Below are positions 1 to 14,100 of a stretch of DNA of 64,000 nt, one piece after another. Position 1 is the first letter of the stretch; the number at the start of each line of letters is the position of its first letter. Made by a program: the position numbers and the translations under genes. Source of the stretch: Motacilla alba alba (lineage: Eukaryota > Chordata > Aves > Passeriformes > Motacillidae); NCBI RefSeq assembly GCF_015832195.1, contig NC_052018.1:39747052-39811051 (forward strand), given 5' to 3'. The notes under the pieces were generated by a model that had not been told where the DNA came from, searched no databases, and saw only the letters and a program-made list of their open reading frames with translations.

Positions 1-3000
1 TCAGAATACAATGGAATATTTTAAAAGTAAAGATGACCATACAGAAACTTAATTTATGGATATATTTTTATGAAAGTGAGCTTGGAAGTGACTGTGCTTC
101 AAGCTGACTCTGAACAAATAGTGTAGAATCTTGCCTTGAACAAGAAATATGAGATTCCTACTGATCTTCTAGTGGAGTTGTAATCCTTCTTCAGTCTTGT
201 CTTCTCTTTAAAACAGGATGTGAACAGCTGTGTTTAAGATGGCAACTTCTGTTGAAAAGTCTGTGTATTACCAATTGTGTAAGTGAATTTCACCCAGGAT
301 TTGAATTTGAACATACAAAGAAATTTGAGTAGCATCAAGGGAGATGTGTTTTTGGTTTTTTTTCCTTTCTTTTTATTAAGGGGAGCAGTAACTTCTGATT
401 TTACAGTAAGGAGAAGTATGGTTAGAAGATCAGTAGCAGATGGAAATTTATGCTGGCATGGGGTCATTTCTTCAGTGGGCACTTACAGAGTAAAGTGCAA
501 TTTGAACAGAGAAAATGCTGTGTTTGTTAAAAAAAAAAAGACTTTTTTGTTGTCTGTTTTGGATTCAGAATATCTTTATTTTGCCTGAAAACTCAGAAAT
601 TGGTGTAACAGCTTCTGACACTGATGATCAGCTTCTACAAAGCAGCAAAAATGAATGTATTTAATAAGAAATCCATGGCACTGCTATGGTGTTTTTGATC
701 ATTTCTGCTGACTGGAATATGATGTGCTTAATGGTCAAGAATGACGATAATTTAATGGCACACTAGCATGTGGAATGATGATTATAAATTGTACTAGATG
801 TGGGAATTGGATTAAGTGAAAAATGAAATTAATTTAATCACTTGTGTGAGAACAGATGACAGTTATTGAGAAAAACTAGCAAAACAAAAATATCACGCAG
901 TGTAATTATACTTACCTACAGCAACCACATATTTGTCTCATTTTAATTCTTTTATTGAAAAAAGTTATCCTTCATATTTCTCATCTATCTAAGACTTTCA
1001 TATGATACTTGCCAGTGTTCTCTGCTCTTAGGACTTCAATTACTCTGACTACTCTGATTGCAGGAAGTGCAGAGAGTCTTATGTTTGATTTTTTTCTATC
1101 TCTCTTCTTTGGAGATAGAGGAACAAATTTTAGCCAAAAGGCTAAAAATTATAAGGTTTGCCTGAGAAATTACTGAATTTTTAGAAACCTAATTTTAAAT
1201 TTTTTCACAGTTTATTCTCCACATCCAAAAAGCCCCAAACCACCCTCATATTACTAACTGGTAGAAGTAGTATATCCCCATAAATTTCTTGAATTATCTG
1301 ATGCTTACACTTAGTAGTGACAGACAGGATCCTTGACACAGTGATTTCTAAACCCTCACTTCTTTGTGTTCTGACTGTGATGGCTTTTTGATTGCTTATG
1401 AAATAAAATGAGGTCTGCTGCTCTGGCATTCTATGTGCATATTATATTGCATGACTGTGTGCTTGTAGATTGGCTGCTTTTATTCCCAAGAGATTTTTGA
1501 AATTTTAGGACCAAATTCTGATTACTGAAAATAAGTAAAGAGTAGAAACCCTTCACAAGGTCTTGTAAATTTTTTAATTTTTTTTTTTTTTTTAATTTTG
1601 TCTCATGTGTGGGTTATACCTCTGACTGAATTTTGGGCTTTGAACAGTTGGAACCTTCAAATTGAGAGGAAACATTCTAAGGAGACCATTTTTCGAGGTG
1701 CATTCCTTCTAAGCCTGAAGAAATTTCGGGGACTAGTGGCCGGTTTGGGAGGTAGCTTCAAGAGAAGAAAATGAAGTTTGGAGTTTGACAGTTTAAACTG
1801 GGAGACCAGAAGAGCTTTGAAACTCCTGATTCTGGGTGTTCCTATGTGGACCAGGCACCCTGAATCTGCCTGACCTTTATAGAATGGGAAATGTCTAATG
1901 TAAGCCAGAAAGGAGCTGCAGCAGGTTCTGAGTATCTGCTAGTCTGTGTTCTGGATTCTAGAAAAATGTTCTGTTAAGATTTATCAGGCATGTGTTTTAA
2001 TTGCACTTTTAACTATGAAAAAATTTGGACTAAGCTAAGATTCAACACTGAAGTCCATTCCTGGGCTTGCTGGGGCCCTGCAATGTTTGTCTTCCTTTCT
2101 GGGGTAGGAGTTTTCACAGACAAGGTGCCTGAATTAGGAGACCTTTTGTGCTCCTTGCTGTTAGTGGCAGTGGGGTCACTCAGGGCAGGTAGCTTGTGGG
2201 AACTGGGGCAGTAACAAGGGGTCCTGATGCACCTACAAACACTGCTAGGTCTTCGAATTACAGCTCTCCTTCGGCTTGAGACAAGAAAGATGCTGTTTCA
2301 GAAAGTGACACTCCAGTAGTGAATGCTGTGCAAATTCCAGTCACACTCATGCCAGTTGGAAGCTATCGACCTTGCTATTGACAGTTGTGTATTTCCTTGT
2401 GATGAGAAAGCAATGAAATATGTAAACAATTATGAGTAAAATAAATCAGAGGCTTCAGAACATCAATAATATTTGAGAATGTATGGGGTTTTTTTCCCAC
2501 AAAGTTAGGTGACTACTCTCAACAGTTATGTAAATTAGGGATTTGTTCTGCCAAAATCTCCGTAGCAATATGCTGTGGCAGTTTAGAAGAGCTGTAATTG
2601 TAGAGAATGAGCTCTGTAGGGGGATAAATATTGTAAATATTTTGATTTGTCAGTACGTGAAAGTTAAGGTTGTTCTGAAGAGTGTCTTTTTCTACAGCCA
2701 TCTGTCTTTGTTTTTCCTGACAGAAATGATATTTGGTGATTTTTGACAGTATAGATGTTGTAATGTCGGAGCCTAATTTACTTTTGTGTTTTTTCCGAGT
2801 GCTGTGATTGTTTAGGATGGATCTCAAGATTGTGGATTTTTCCTCTCAGTTGTCTAAACTCTTCAATTTTTTTAACCCCTTATGCCTCCAGAATAACCTT
2901 TCATTCTAGTCTTCAGTAAGAAACCTGTTGGAAAAAATTCTCAGCATCACTAATTTGGATTACAGGGGAGTTTTGTTTTGAAGGTATCCTATCTCAGAGT

Positions 3001-3967
3001 TATTGAGGTCCATTTCTGCACTGTTGTTAAGGCTTGATTTCCATCCTGTATGTTTTGTTTGTTTTCTTAAAGTGATTGCTGAAGTGAAAACAGCATTGCT
3101 TAGATTAATAACACATTTTGAAGAAGATGTGAGCAAGCTTATGGCCTTATTATGTCTGAAACGTTTTCCATCAGGTTTCACTTCAGGTCAAATAAAGTAA
3201 AAGGCCTGCTGCCCTTTGTAAGCTAAACTGTACCTCTGCCTGGCCTATCAAGACAAAACTGATAAAAACCTGTGGTTGAAGAAATGTCATCAGGAAATGT
3301 GGAATGTATATTTTCCAGGCTTATTTTTGAAGTTTTCTAAAATTTGTCCTAATGCTTTTTTCTCCAACAACTACATTTATAAGACAGTGTCTTTAATAAT
3401 AGTTTTTTTCCTGATCTAATACAGATTTTAAAATTATGTCTTTAAAGCAATAAGAAGAAGGTTCTCTTTTGGAGGGGATACATCTTCTGTGGTTTTTGCC
3501 TTTTCTCTGTTAGTTTTGAAAGCCCCCTTTCAGTTGCTGACCTATATTTTAGTTGCATAAAACAACAACAAAAAGAAAGAACTGAGGTGATGTTTTCAGA
3601 ACAGAACTGGGACTTTGACTTCAGTGATCTGTGGAGATCAAAATAGAGGTCTCAAGAGCACAGCTGAACTGATGTGCTGCCTTCTTGTGGGGATAAAAGT
3701 ACCTGTTTTGTGAGTTTGGTGTATTCCTTAGCTGAACTTCCTTTTTTTCACTTTTTCTGTTTCTGTAGAAAACTCAGACAAATAAACAGGAAGGGAGCAG
3801 AACTCCTTTCTGGCAGGGCCTTAGTGCATCAGCACTGTGGAGTGCACTGGAGAGTGTGCCATGCCCCTGCTGTGCTGGGCTCCCCAGCCTCACTGAGGTT
3901 ACATTAAAGTACACTGGGCATTTCTTGTAGTCTATGGTGACTTTTGCATTTAAATGCAAAAGGAAAA

Positions 3968-4015
3968 GTAGGGAAAGTGTAGGGAAATGCTTGTAGGGAA
4001 AGTGTGTAGGAAATT
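3968..4015. repeat. short imperfect tandem repeat (GTAGGGAAAGTG-like)
   Basis: Four imperfect units built on GTAGGGAAA/GTAGGAAA follow one another with variable spacers. It is a purine-rich minisatellite-like patch, with no other feature around it. Confidence 0.5.
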
Positions 4016-4326
4016 GAATGATGGCAATTCAAGTCAAGTCTTGTCCATTTGCATTTCATGTGTATGGCTCCATCCGCCAAACACACTCACAGAATTGCAG
4101 AAACTTAGATGTTGCTGAAATGTAAATCGAAGAACTAGATGTGCTTTGCTCGCTTACTTAGGGAGGATAACTATGAATGGAGATGAAACAGAAGTAGGAA
4201 TTGAGCATTAGAGAGCAAGTCAAACTCCAAAATATTTTGGTTGCCAGGGCTGACTACCTAATAAAGGAGGAAGTTCTCCTGGAACAGTGTGACTGGGTCC
4301 TCAAGTATCTATTCAGTTTGAATTAT

Positions 4327-4386
4327 GCCCTTTGTTTGTTTGTTTGGGTGGTTTTTTTCCTTTTTATTAGATTTATTCAATTTCTT
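4327..4386 (+). repeat. T/G-rich low-complexity tract
   Basis: A (TTTG)n core followed by a GGTGG and T-rich tail, on the + strand. One of several tracts of the same composition in the window (also 5287, 11659, 38524, 45172, 47758 and 55779). Confidence 0.6.
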
Positions 4387-4798
4387 TAAGACCTTTTGAT
4401 TGAATCCATCACACACAATGGCATCAGATTCCATGCTTCACATCTTTGGATGTAAATGACAGCAGATGAGAACAAGTCATACACAAAATTAGTGGAGTTT
4501 ATATTCCTTGCAGCTGTTCACATTTCCCCAGGCTTCCCAATCCACCACAGTGCAACTCTACCTTGAAGGCTGGAAAGGTGCTAAGACAGGCTGTTTGAAT
4601 TTACTGTCTTTGCTAATTAGAACTAACTCTTGCACTATGGACTTGCATTGATTTTTAGTGGTGTTGCTGGGTAGGTGAAGAGAGTTAAGGCTCTAGTAGC
4701 AGAACCTTGTCAATTGTAATTTGTAGCAGTTTAAGACGTAAATACCTCCAGCCTTCCACCTCCCTTTGCACATATAGCAGAGCTGGAGGAGTAGAGCA

Positions 4799-4829
4799 AG
4801 TGCCTGCATTTTGTCTGGTTGCAGGCACT
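4799..4829. other. perfect 10-bp stem hairpin
   Basis: The arm AGTGCCTGCA (4799-4808) is the exact reverse complement of TGCAGGCACT (4820-4829), with an 11-base loop. Forty bases on, GGGGCAACA occurs twice (about 4868 and 4897). The stem is too short for a convincing microRNA precursor, and flanking bases do not extend the pairing well. Confidence 0.55.
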
Positions 4830-5198
4830 GTTGTGGGATGTCAGTTTGGGCTTGTACCATGACACCAGGGGCAACACAAGTGTCACCTGTGCGCTGGGGC
4901 AACAATATGTGGCAGAGCATGGGGCATACAGGGGGAGAGGAGTCAAAGCATCTTCAGTGGCATAGGTTTATTCTGTGAATTACACATTATATTTCTACAT
5001 TTTGTCCTGTCACTGGCCTGTGTACTTTGAGTGTTGAAAATTGTTGCGGGAAACCCAAGGAGTGAGTTTTCATAGGCTGTGTCTTTAGTTCCTGATATGT
5101 TTATTCTTTTGCCCTGGTGGTGAGGGAGATTACTGTGTGTTCACTTAGTAGCCCATAGCAAACCAGATCAAGCCCTTAACACCTAAAAGGAGAGGGGG

Positions 5199-5242
5199 AA
5201 AAAAAAAAAAAAAAAAGAAAAAGTGGTACTAAAGTGGTACTA
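5199..5242. repeat. poly-A run with adjoining 11-bp direct repeat
   Basis: Eighteen consecutive A residues (5199-5216) and a short A-rich tail are followed by two copies of AAAGTGGTACT. It could be an old retroposon tail on the + strand, but no recognisable element body precedes it, so I call it only a simple repeat. Confidence 0.6.
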
Positions 5243-5286
5243 TAACTACAGGGATCTAAAGATAGAAGAGGGAATGGTGGGGTTCT

Positions 5287-5347
5287 GCTGTTTGTTTGGG
5301 GTTTTGTGACTTTGTTATTGTTATTTTTTGTTTTGTTTGTTTTTTCT
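5287..5347 (+). repeat. T/G-rich low-complexity tract
   Basis: Runs of T broken by single or grouped G residues, including TTTGTTTGGGG and TTTTGTTTTGTTTG. Same class as the other T/G tracts on this strand. Confidence 0.6.
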
Positions 5348-7997
5348 CTGAGCTAGTTGATATAGTCTGTGGGAGGAAAGAAAAAAGTGTGAACAGAAAG
5401 TGTTTCTTTTGCTTAGACCTGGAGAAGGCACAGAAGTCTAAACACTTGTCCATTCTTTTATAATTCAATTTCTGCTCCTAATTAAAGACCAGAGATTAAA
5501 AAATATTTAATATCTTAATTTTAGTTATTTTTCTTGAGAGAGCAATTTTTTCTCCAAGTAAAGTTGTGTCTCGGACTACAGAGGGCTAGGGAATGGTTGA
5601 AGAAAATCTTGAGCTGTAAATTTAGAACCTTCTATTTGAAGGGGAAAAAAAGCCCCTCTATCTGTTGTCGACTAAGTTTATTTTCCATCTCTTTATCTCT
5701 GTTATGCACATTTGAAAACTGTCAGAAGAACCAGAATTTATCAGAAAATTCCATCTAATGGGCTTATGACACCTTATGCATCTTGTTTTGATACAAGATA
5801 CTCTGTGCTGTACTGGTTTGAGGTACTCCTGATCCCTCTGCCCTCCTGCTGCAGCTTGTTGCTCATGTGCTTTGCTGGCATCACTATTTGTGGAAGGGTG
5901 CTGGGGACTGGATCACCAGCATGTCTCTTAGAGCTTTAAGGAAAAAAAGAAAAAACTCCCCCTAAAAATTATAAAGCAGCCCCACAGAAGTCTCTCTTAC
6001 ACTCTTAAACCAGGTCAAAAGAAGGAAGTATGGAAGCTGAGCTTGTACCCATTCTATCATGAAAGAAGAGAAAGTTGCTTTGACGTGTGATGAATATATG
6101 CAGACTAGAGAAAGGCATGTGGACTGTAAGTGTTTAGTTTTCTTTCATATAGTCGGGGGTAAAAGGTGTTAAAACAGTGGGTTTATTTAGCAATTTCTGG
6201 CACTGATTTGTAGTAAGCAAATGTTTACACTGCAGCTTGCCATAAATAAACAGAAGGGTGTTTGGAAGCCCTGACCAGCTTTTGTGTAGGAGAGAGCCGT
6301 CATAACAAACTGGTTCTGTGAGAAACTGAAAACAAATAAAAGATGGGCTGTTATTCGTGCTTTGCAGAGGCAGAAGAGACTGTGAACAAAAGAAACAAGT
6401 AATTTTCAAACACTGAAAAACATTGTTTGTGAACCTGGGATAAATTTCAGTAACATTTCATTTCATGTTATCCTGTTTTCAGTCTTTAGAAAATCTAAAG
6501 AAAAGAAGGGCAAATGATTTTAACCAACTCCAGCCTCAGAGAAGGGTGAAGATCTTCACTGCATTCAATACTGCTGTGAGTCTTTTGTATCTCCCCAAGA
6601 TATTTCCAAGAACATTTGCTCCCTGTTTCTGAGTGTTAACAATATTACAGTCACTTAGTATGCTGTAGTTAGCTAAAGGAAAAGAGTTCTTTCAAAAATC
6701 CCGTAACAAACCTTTTCCCACAAGGAAAGCTCTTCTTTTAGTACTTAATGAGATTATTACCTACTACAAAGAAGTTATTTTCCTTATTATTTTGTTTTCT
6801 TAGGATTTTTTGAGTCTAATGTTACACTATGATGAGATAGGTAGGCAATAGGGCATTTCCAGTTGGGTAGTTGAAGGATAGATTTATGGGTTTTTTTAAA
6901 GTATTTAAATGGTAACAAACCTCAAAATCAATATTCCGTTAACACATAATTTTTGTGATTGAATAATGTTCGAGTATCTTAGTAGCTGATAACTCATATT
7001 GACTTTTTTTGCAATTTTTTTTTTGTGGTTTTCATGCAACCATAGCAATATACCAAAGAATCTCTAGCCTTAAAAGATAGACTGGACTCAGACTTGTAAT
7101 GGTGCTGATGAAATAAAATCATGGCTAAGGCTGAATCTTTTTCTTAGTTATTTCCTGTGTGGAATGGAAATGTATCTTCAGCTGTCTTAGGGTCTTCACA
7201 GAGAATCTCAGGTTGTAGGGTTCAACTGGAGCCAAGTAGGCAGGAAAATTGTATTATTGGTTCAAATGTCTTTGTGACTGTGATGGTAGGAAAAACAAAT
7301 ATGTTTTACAGAAGAGATGAGATGAAACCTTCTACATTAGGGCATAGAAGTTGACTGTGCTGTGTAGAGATACCCACTAAGCTCTGAAAAAATTAGCAAA
7401 ATATGTAGGAGCATTTTTTGTGGCGTAGTATTTTATGTGAGTAGTGTGTTGAGAAATTACTTGTATGTCTGCAGGTCTCTATATTGGGCTATGTTGAATA
7501 CAGGTGAGGTGGCGATTCTTTGGGAACTGCAGGTCAGTAAACTCCTGTCCAGATTCAGAAATTTTATTCTTTCTCTTTGTGAGAAATAGACTTCAAGGAC
7601 CACACTCACATGGTAATAAGTTGGGGAAACTTTTGAGTCCTAATAGTATTGCTGCATCAGACTTTTTGATTCATCTTTGAGAAGGTTTGTGTTGCCAGTA
7701 GCACTTACTGAAGGAATTTCATAAAAGCTTTTAGTTCTAGTTAGTGTGCAGATTGTGCTCTTTCTCTCCTGAAAATAGGTGGCAAGACCCTTTATTTAGT
7801 TATCTTGAAATTGGTGCAAATACAGAGGTAAAAACTTGCATCTGTTTTTCAAATATAACCAAGAGTTAGTCTGAGAGCAAGCTAGTGCTGAAGCCAGTCC
7901 TAGTGGTGATGCAAGAGCTTCTGTATGCTCAGTGACTGGCAACACTGTCAGAGCAACATGTTAAAATGCTTGCAAGGTGGGGAGAGATCTTTCAGAC

Positions 7998-8027
7998 TTT
8001 ATTTATTTATCTATTTATTTACTTATT
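7998..8027. repeat. (ATTT)n microsatellite
   Basis: About seven ATTT units with two C-for-T interruptions. Confidence 0.75.
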
Positions 8028-10839
8028 GGAGATCAGTTGTCTCCTGATTGTTTCTGGGGGGTGACTAAGTGTTGAATAACTAAGGTAAATGAATAAACCT
8101 GGCCGAAGTAGTCCTGTAATTCTTGGCTGCATTAGGCATCTTACTGTCCAAAGATGGAAAAGAAGCAGTGAATGTGTGCTTAGAGTGCTGGATCATGCAC
8201 AATGCAATGGCTCAGTTCCTTGGCAAGGTGAGGAGCAGTCTGTCCCCTGCAAATTCTCTGATTCAAATCCAGCTTCTTGTGTGCCATTTGGTAAAAAGAA
8301 ATAAAGCACAATTTAATTATCCTTTTAGTCCTTGGATGTATCTCCAGTATCCTTGGGCTCGGCCATTGGAGGGAAGGACTGGGTACTTCAGGCCATCTTT
8401 ATGCCAGTCAGCATTTTTTGGGCCAGCAAGCCTCTCTTCCCAGCTCAAGACACTGATGAATAGCTTCTACTTTTTATATCATTGAATGGCTTTTAATCTT
8501 AGCATTGCCATTCTCAAGCATTCAAAGTCTAAAAGTCAGTTCCCAGACATCAGTAATCACATTTATACAGACATTCCCCAGTAGAAGTTGTAAGCCTGGT
8601 TAGATTATGTTTTCAAGCTTCTCTCAGTAATCTTCAGCCCTATAAACTTTATTCGTTTTTTGTAAGGTGAGAGCTTCAGGTACAGTTTTATTCCAGGAGA
8701 AACATTTGGTGACAAGGAAGGAGACCACCATGACTGGTTTATTTTGGTTATTTCGTACCTTAAAATGTGTTTATTTTCTGATCACAGCTTGCGTGTGGTT
8801 GCAACAAAACTATTCTCTAGTGTTAGAGACTGAATTAGCATTTTCCTTCCTAAATAATTCTGTGTCTAATTTTGATGTAGAAATTCAGTTGATATTAAGG
8901 ACCCTGTCCCATTGATTCTTCTAGAGGTGTATTAACAGTGATATATTTAAATGTTATTATTTTCTGTGGTCCAAATGTAAAAGCAACCTAGATAGCTTCC
9001 ATGTGGGTTAGAGGCTGGGAATCTAAACTAATGAATAAGCAGCTGGAGTAAAAGTAATGTGGAAGTGTTCTGATGCAGCATATAAGTCAGAATAATATAG
9101 GAAAATACAGTAGTTCAGATTTCTGCTGAGCAAGTTAACTTTTTAAAATTTTGCCAAGTGTGTAGTATAGAATAATATTGTTTTGTTGGACGTAGTTTAA
9201 TTTTATCACCATTCTTTTGTGGAGTTGGTTGTCCCTTTTATGTCAGCAAATGTTGCTTTTGCTTGTTTAAGAGTTCATAGCAGCTGGAATCAAATGCTTT
9301 ACTCTCAAACAAGAGTGATTATTAAGAAGTTAATCTCTGATCCTGCTGGTACCAGCAATATTTAATGTCTTTTAAATAATTAAAAATGCTAATGTGAGAT
9401 CTTGTAGATAAAGTGCACAGTTAAAGCAATTGATAATGTAAGATCTATTCAAATGAATTGTTTGATGAAAGTTCTCTTTCACTACCAAACAATCCCAAAC
9501 CAGCCTACACTGAAGTGAACCCCCCTACTCAAACCTGTGTAATACAAGTTTGGTAACTCTATGCTCTGCTAAAAAGATTGTGGATCCTTCAATTTTAGTT
9601 AAAGCTTTGACTTCTTGGAGTACTTTAATAACATTTTTAGGAATGAAGGGACTATTTTGGCCTTACGAGTATCCATGAAGAAGAGATTTGGAGGAAGAAA
9701 TTGCTTCAGGGCTGTCTTGTAGAGTTTTGTTGCTACCATATCCAGGAAAATATTAATTGTTTTCTGTGATATGGTAGTAACAGTAATAGGCCACTGTTGT
9801 TCCTTTGGTAATTCATGGTTTCCTTTTGCTATGATTTTCTTCTCTATCTGGCAGTGTGGTTTTGATAGAGATGTCCACTGTGGCCTCTAGGAGCAGTGTC
9901 TTTCCCAGACATCATAGTTAGCAGAATTATCTTTCCAGAAGGCTTCTTAGTGTGATTAATTTGTTGCCTTAACATTTGATTATCAGAAGCATTGCATTTA
10001 AAAGCAAAAAAAATTTTTTTTGATTGTTGGAAATTTAGTCAAAATGCTTTAAATTGCTTGGATTTTTTTTTTTTTTGTTTGATGACTATCTGTTGGAAAA
10101 CTTTGAAAATACCCTCACTGAAAGCTAAAGAAAATAAATTCTTTTGTTCTTTGTCTGGAGTCATTCAGGGCTCAGCTTACTCTCTAGAGTAGGAATGTCT
10201 AGTACCACTTGAGATACTGATGCAGAAGGGACTGGATGTCCTCTGTGTCCTATGTCATCTTTCTCATCTCCCCAGGAAGATGGCTTAGATAGTCTACAGC
10301 ATCTGAAATAACAGTAAATTTCTGTATATTATCAACTGAATTCAAGTATTATTTGAGTTTTATTGGAAAGTTTTTTTTAAAAGTGCATCCATATATTACT
10401 TACAAAGGATTGGTTTTGGTTATCAAGTGAAATAATCATCAGACTTCATATACAGTAGTTGCACATGTATTTGGTACCAAGTTTTGCTATCCTAAAAAAA
10501 AGGAAAAACTACTTGCTTATGACAAAAGAAATATTTAGTGCTACAGTACATTTGGTTTGGATTGGTATTATTTCTAGACAGGAGTTTAAAGTAGTTTAAA
10601 GGCAGTTCCAATAAATGAAAAAGACTGAAACTCATAAATGCGCCCTACTGGGACACCTAACAGAGATACGGAGGCATGTGTATTTGCTATGGTTTTGATA
10701 GAAATTCCCCCTTTTGTCCCTTCTGTTTCCTTTTATGGGATAAAATGTCTTCAAGAAGATTGGAATGTGGAATAAATAGGTCATATGGGACTAATATGCT
10801 CTTGCATGCATGCAGTACATTCGTGGTCTTCTCAGCTGT

Positions 10840-11100
10840 ACCACAGAGAATCTCACAAAGCACAGAATTGTCTAGGCTGGAAAGGACCTCTTGACATATT
10901 TAGTCAAAGTCCCTATTTAAACAGGATCAGCTAAATCAGATTGTCCAGGATGGTGTCCAGAGGTGTTTTGAATATCTCTAAGAATGAAGACCCCACAAGC
11001 TCTCTGGGCAGCCTGTTCTGATGTTTAACAATTCCTCACAATAAATAGTATTTTCTAGTGTTCAGCAGGAATTCCATGTCTGTTATTTTTTGCCCATTAA
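10840..11100 (-). mobile_element. CR1 LINE fragment, 3' end
   Basis: Read on the minus strand this is the 3' end of a CR1 non-LTR retrotransposon, the main LINE of birds. On the + strand it begins with the reversed CR1 tail (AGAATCTCACAAAGCACAGA region), then the GGCTGGAAAGGACCTCTTGA block that typifies reversed CR1 termini, and later CTCTGGGCAGCCTGTTC. No coding part remains. 5' truncation is usual for CR1. The left border is good to about 10 bp and the right border to about 50 bp. Confidence 0.85.
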
Positions 11101-14100
11101 GTTATAGAAAAACAGTGTTTTAACTTGAATTATAAGTAGCTATTTGTAGCACTTAGGGGTTTTTAACAAGGTGACTATTGCCCCTAAAATTAAAAAACAA
11201 ATGTTATTTTAGAAACAAGGAAACAAATGCCTTTTTAATTTTTTTTCCTCCTGCTTGGCACTGTTTAGCTTTCTCGAAGAGGGTGGGATTCTCATGATTG
11301 TATTCAATTCACAAACTTCAGTTAGGCATGTAGGTCTGTCTCCACAAATCATCTGACGTTTGGTTCTAGGAGCAGTGCTCACAACCCCTAGAGACTTGCT
11401 GAACTTACCAGTTTAATGTCCTGGTAGCGATGCTTCAGAACAATGACTCAACAAGCTGCAAGTTGTTTGCATGTATATAAAGGGAAGAGCAAGATGTCAA
11501 TTTAACTGATAGAAAAAATCAGCAGTATACAAGTTTTAAATTCTTCACTTCTGCAAATAAGCACCTAACTGTAGCCTTATGCAGTCTTTCATAGGTGCCC
11601 TTGGGAATTTAAAAAGCAACTTGTTTAAAAAAAAAAGGTTTTACTTGTCTTTTGAAATGTAGCTTCTGGTTTGTTTGGTTGGGGTTTTTTGTTTTGTGGT
11701 TTTGTTTTGGTTTTTTTTTTTTTTTTGTTGTTGTTTGTTTAAATAATCTAAGAAGTATTGATGCAACATTTGCCTAAAGATGGATCTGAGTCTGTCTTTA
11801 AATATGTGTGTACCCAAAGGATTTAAAGTATGAATTCATGGATTGTCTCTGAAAAGCAGAGAATAGAGCACATTTAAAAATCTTATGTTTCTAAACAAGA
11901 ACTTATATATTTCTCTATTAACCTATTTGATAGAGCTTAATTAGAGTGATATTTTTCTTTAGTAAAAAGGATTTCCTTAAACTGAATTTCTTAAGATGTT
12001 GTCAAAGTGTTATGACTTACACTACAAATATATCATATACATCTTTGCTGTGAGTTTTTTTAGACTGTATTTCCTGTCACCTCCCCTCCCTACCTTGGTA
12101 TGTCCCTTCTGCTCTGAGGGAATTTTTATTTGTTGTTTTGACACTGGGTTTTAATAACCGTGGTCAATATCAGAACATTTTCTAGGTAGCTGGTCTGGTA
12201 TATTGAATAAAGTCTGTGTTAGAAATGAAACATGTGTTGAGTAAAGGATGAGAGAAAAAAGGCAATCTCCTATTTCAGTAAAATACTGTAATATGAAATC
12301 TATATTCTGGATAAATCCTTGGAGAAAAAGAATCCACTACCTCTATTATCAGCTTGGTCAGGGCATTCAGATGTTTTCCAGCATAAGAGGTCAGGTGTCC
12401 TGATGTTTTCCCTTATGTTCCCAGCAGATATGTGAACCACAGCTTCCTCTTGTAGGATCTGTACCATTCCCAATTGTCCTAATGCTTCAAAAGCTCACAC
12501 TCTAGCAGATTGTACTCACAGGGAGCAGGCCACAGGTCCTTAAGTAAATCTGCCCATTCATATCCCTCTTGAGCTGAGAGCATTTTTCCTTCAAGTGGTA
12601 TGGTAAGAGCTTTCTCTTTTGTCCAGGTAAGGTTTGTACAGTCCTGTGTATAGCAAAGCTCCTGCAGATTTTTGTCTTTGGTTCCAAAAATCCATCTGAC
12701 ATTTTCAGTGCCACTTTGCCTATCCCAGACCAGGCTTATCTGTATACTTGTCTAGTTAGGTCATTGAGGTTATAGAGGTAGCAGTGACTGTGTAAACGTG
12801 TTGCTGGTGGTGAATATAAGAAATATAATACTGGTCTCACAGTAACAAAATATGTTCATAACAGAAATTCTATCTTCCCTAAAATACAGGTTTGGGGTCT
12901 TTTTTTAATCTGCAGAAGGCAGTGTAAAACAGGGTAAAGAGCTAGAAGCAGAGATGAGTGTGCAGGCTTCACTGCTTATGGCTTTTGTAATTGCATTGTG
13001 TAATAGAACTGGTAGATGGGCAACCCTCTCCACTCTCCCACTGCTTCTCACCCACAAACAGAATTTATCTGTAAATCATATTTATTCTGGTCATCTAATT
13101 AGTTTTGATTTTCTCTTTCAATCTAGATTTCTTTAATGCTTAAATCTTTCCAGTAAAGAAGTGTTTCAATCGATCTGAGTTTATTGTAAGGAAAAGGTCT
13201 AAACTGGATGGATTTACTTCAGAGCTCTAGCTAACTTCAGGTCCTGTCACTCCTACTTAAACTTCTAAGTCAATTATGGAAAGCTACATGTAGAAATTCC
13301 TTTTATACTTGAAGCACCTTAAAGCTAAACAGTAATACAGGCAACCCTGTAATACAAGAGTTTATGCTGGAATGGCATTAGCCAGGCTTTTAGAAGTTTT
13401 GATGCAATTTAAGTGTAGAAAAAGGGCCCTAAGAGAGTTCAAACATTCATGTTTTAAGAAGTGATGGAATTAGGAATACTTGTGCCTTTTCTTGTAGTAA
13501 GCTGATTGTATGGAACTTCAGTTTTGGTATTGGAGCACAGAGCTTTTTGCCTTTTCTAGCATTCTTAGTTTCATGAGCATGTAACCCTTGGACACTTTTT
13601 CAAACATAAACTAAAAAATCTTGAAGAGCTGTACCAACTGAATGGAAGAGCAGCATGATTGGAACCATTCGCACTAAGATCAAGTAAGCTGTCAGGAATT
13701 ATTCACTATAATCCATCAGTCAACAGAAAGGGAAAGCAAATGTTATGCAGCTGTTTCTCCACACAAAAAAAAGGTGCAAAACTTGGAGATCTTTATTTCT
13801 AGTCTAAAATCCAGATCAAATGGGCTTTAATGGACATTGATTATTTTATTTACTTTCTTCTAAATCTGATGATTTTGTCACATGCACGTTTTAGCCCAGG
13901 ATCTTCCTTGCCTTTGTCTCTTTGTCTTTCTTCTGTGTGCTTTCACAGTCTCCTCTCCTGAGCATTCAGTCTTCTTGTCCAGCAATTAGAATTATTCCCT
14001 GATGACCTCTGGCTTCTCTTCCTACAATTGCACTGTAGAAAAATCCATTATTTCTACTCTATTTTCTCAGATACTCATATGATTTTAGTGCTGTGTACTA

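Larger units (their letters stand above)
1..10839. other. gene-free AT-rich stretch, probably KLHL32 5' intron or upstream spacer
   Basis: I see no exon with a recognisable protein, no RNA gene and no CpG island here. The open frames are all short (at most about 120 codons), lack domain signatures and occur on both strands as expected by chance. Contents are low-complexity tracts listed separately, a small perfect hairpin at 4799-4829 and small direct duplications such as 5219-5242. Since the first coding exon has a splice acceptor, some of this may be intron between untranslated KLHL32 exons, but the sequence alone does not show where they are. Confidence 0.6.

Noticed and set aside
12502..12714. 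70-codon minus-strand frame that might be a pseudogene piece
   Set aside because: No family recognised and no retroposition marks such as a poly-A tail or target duplication.
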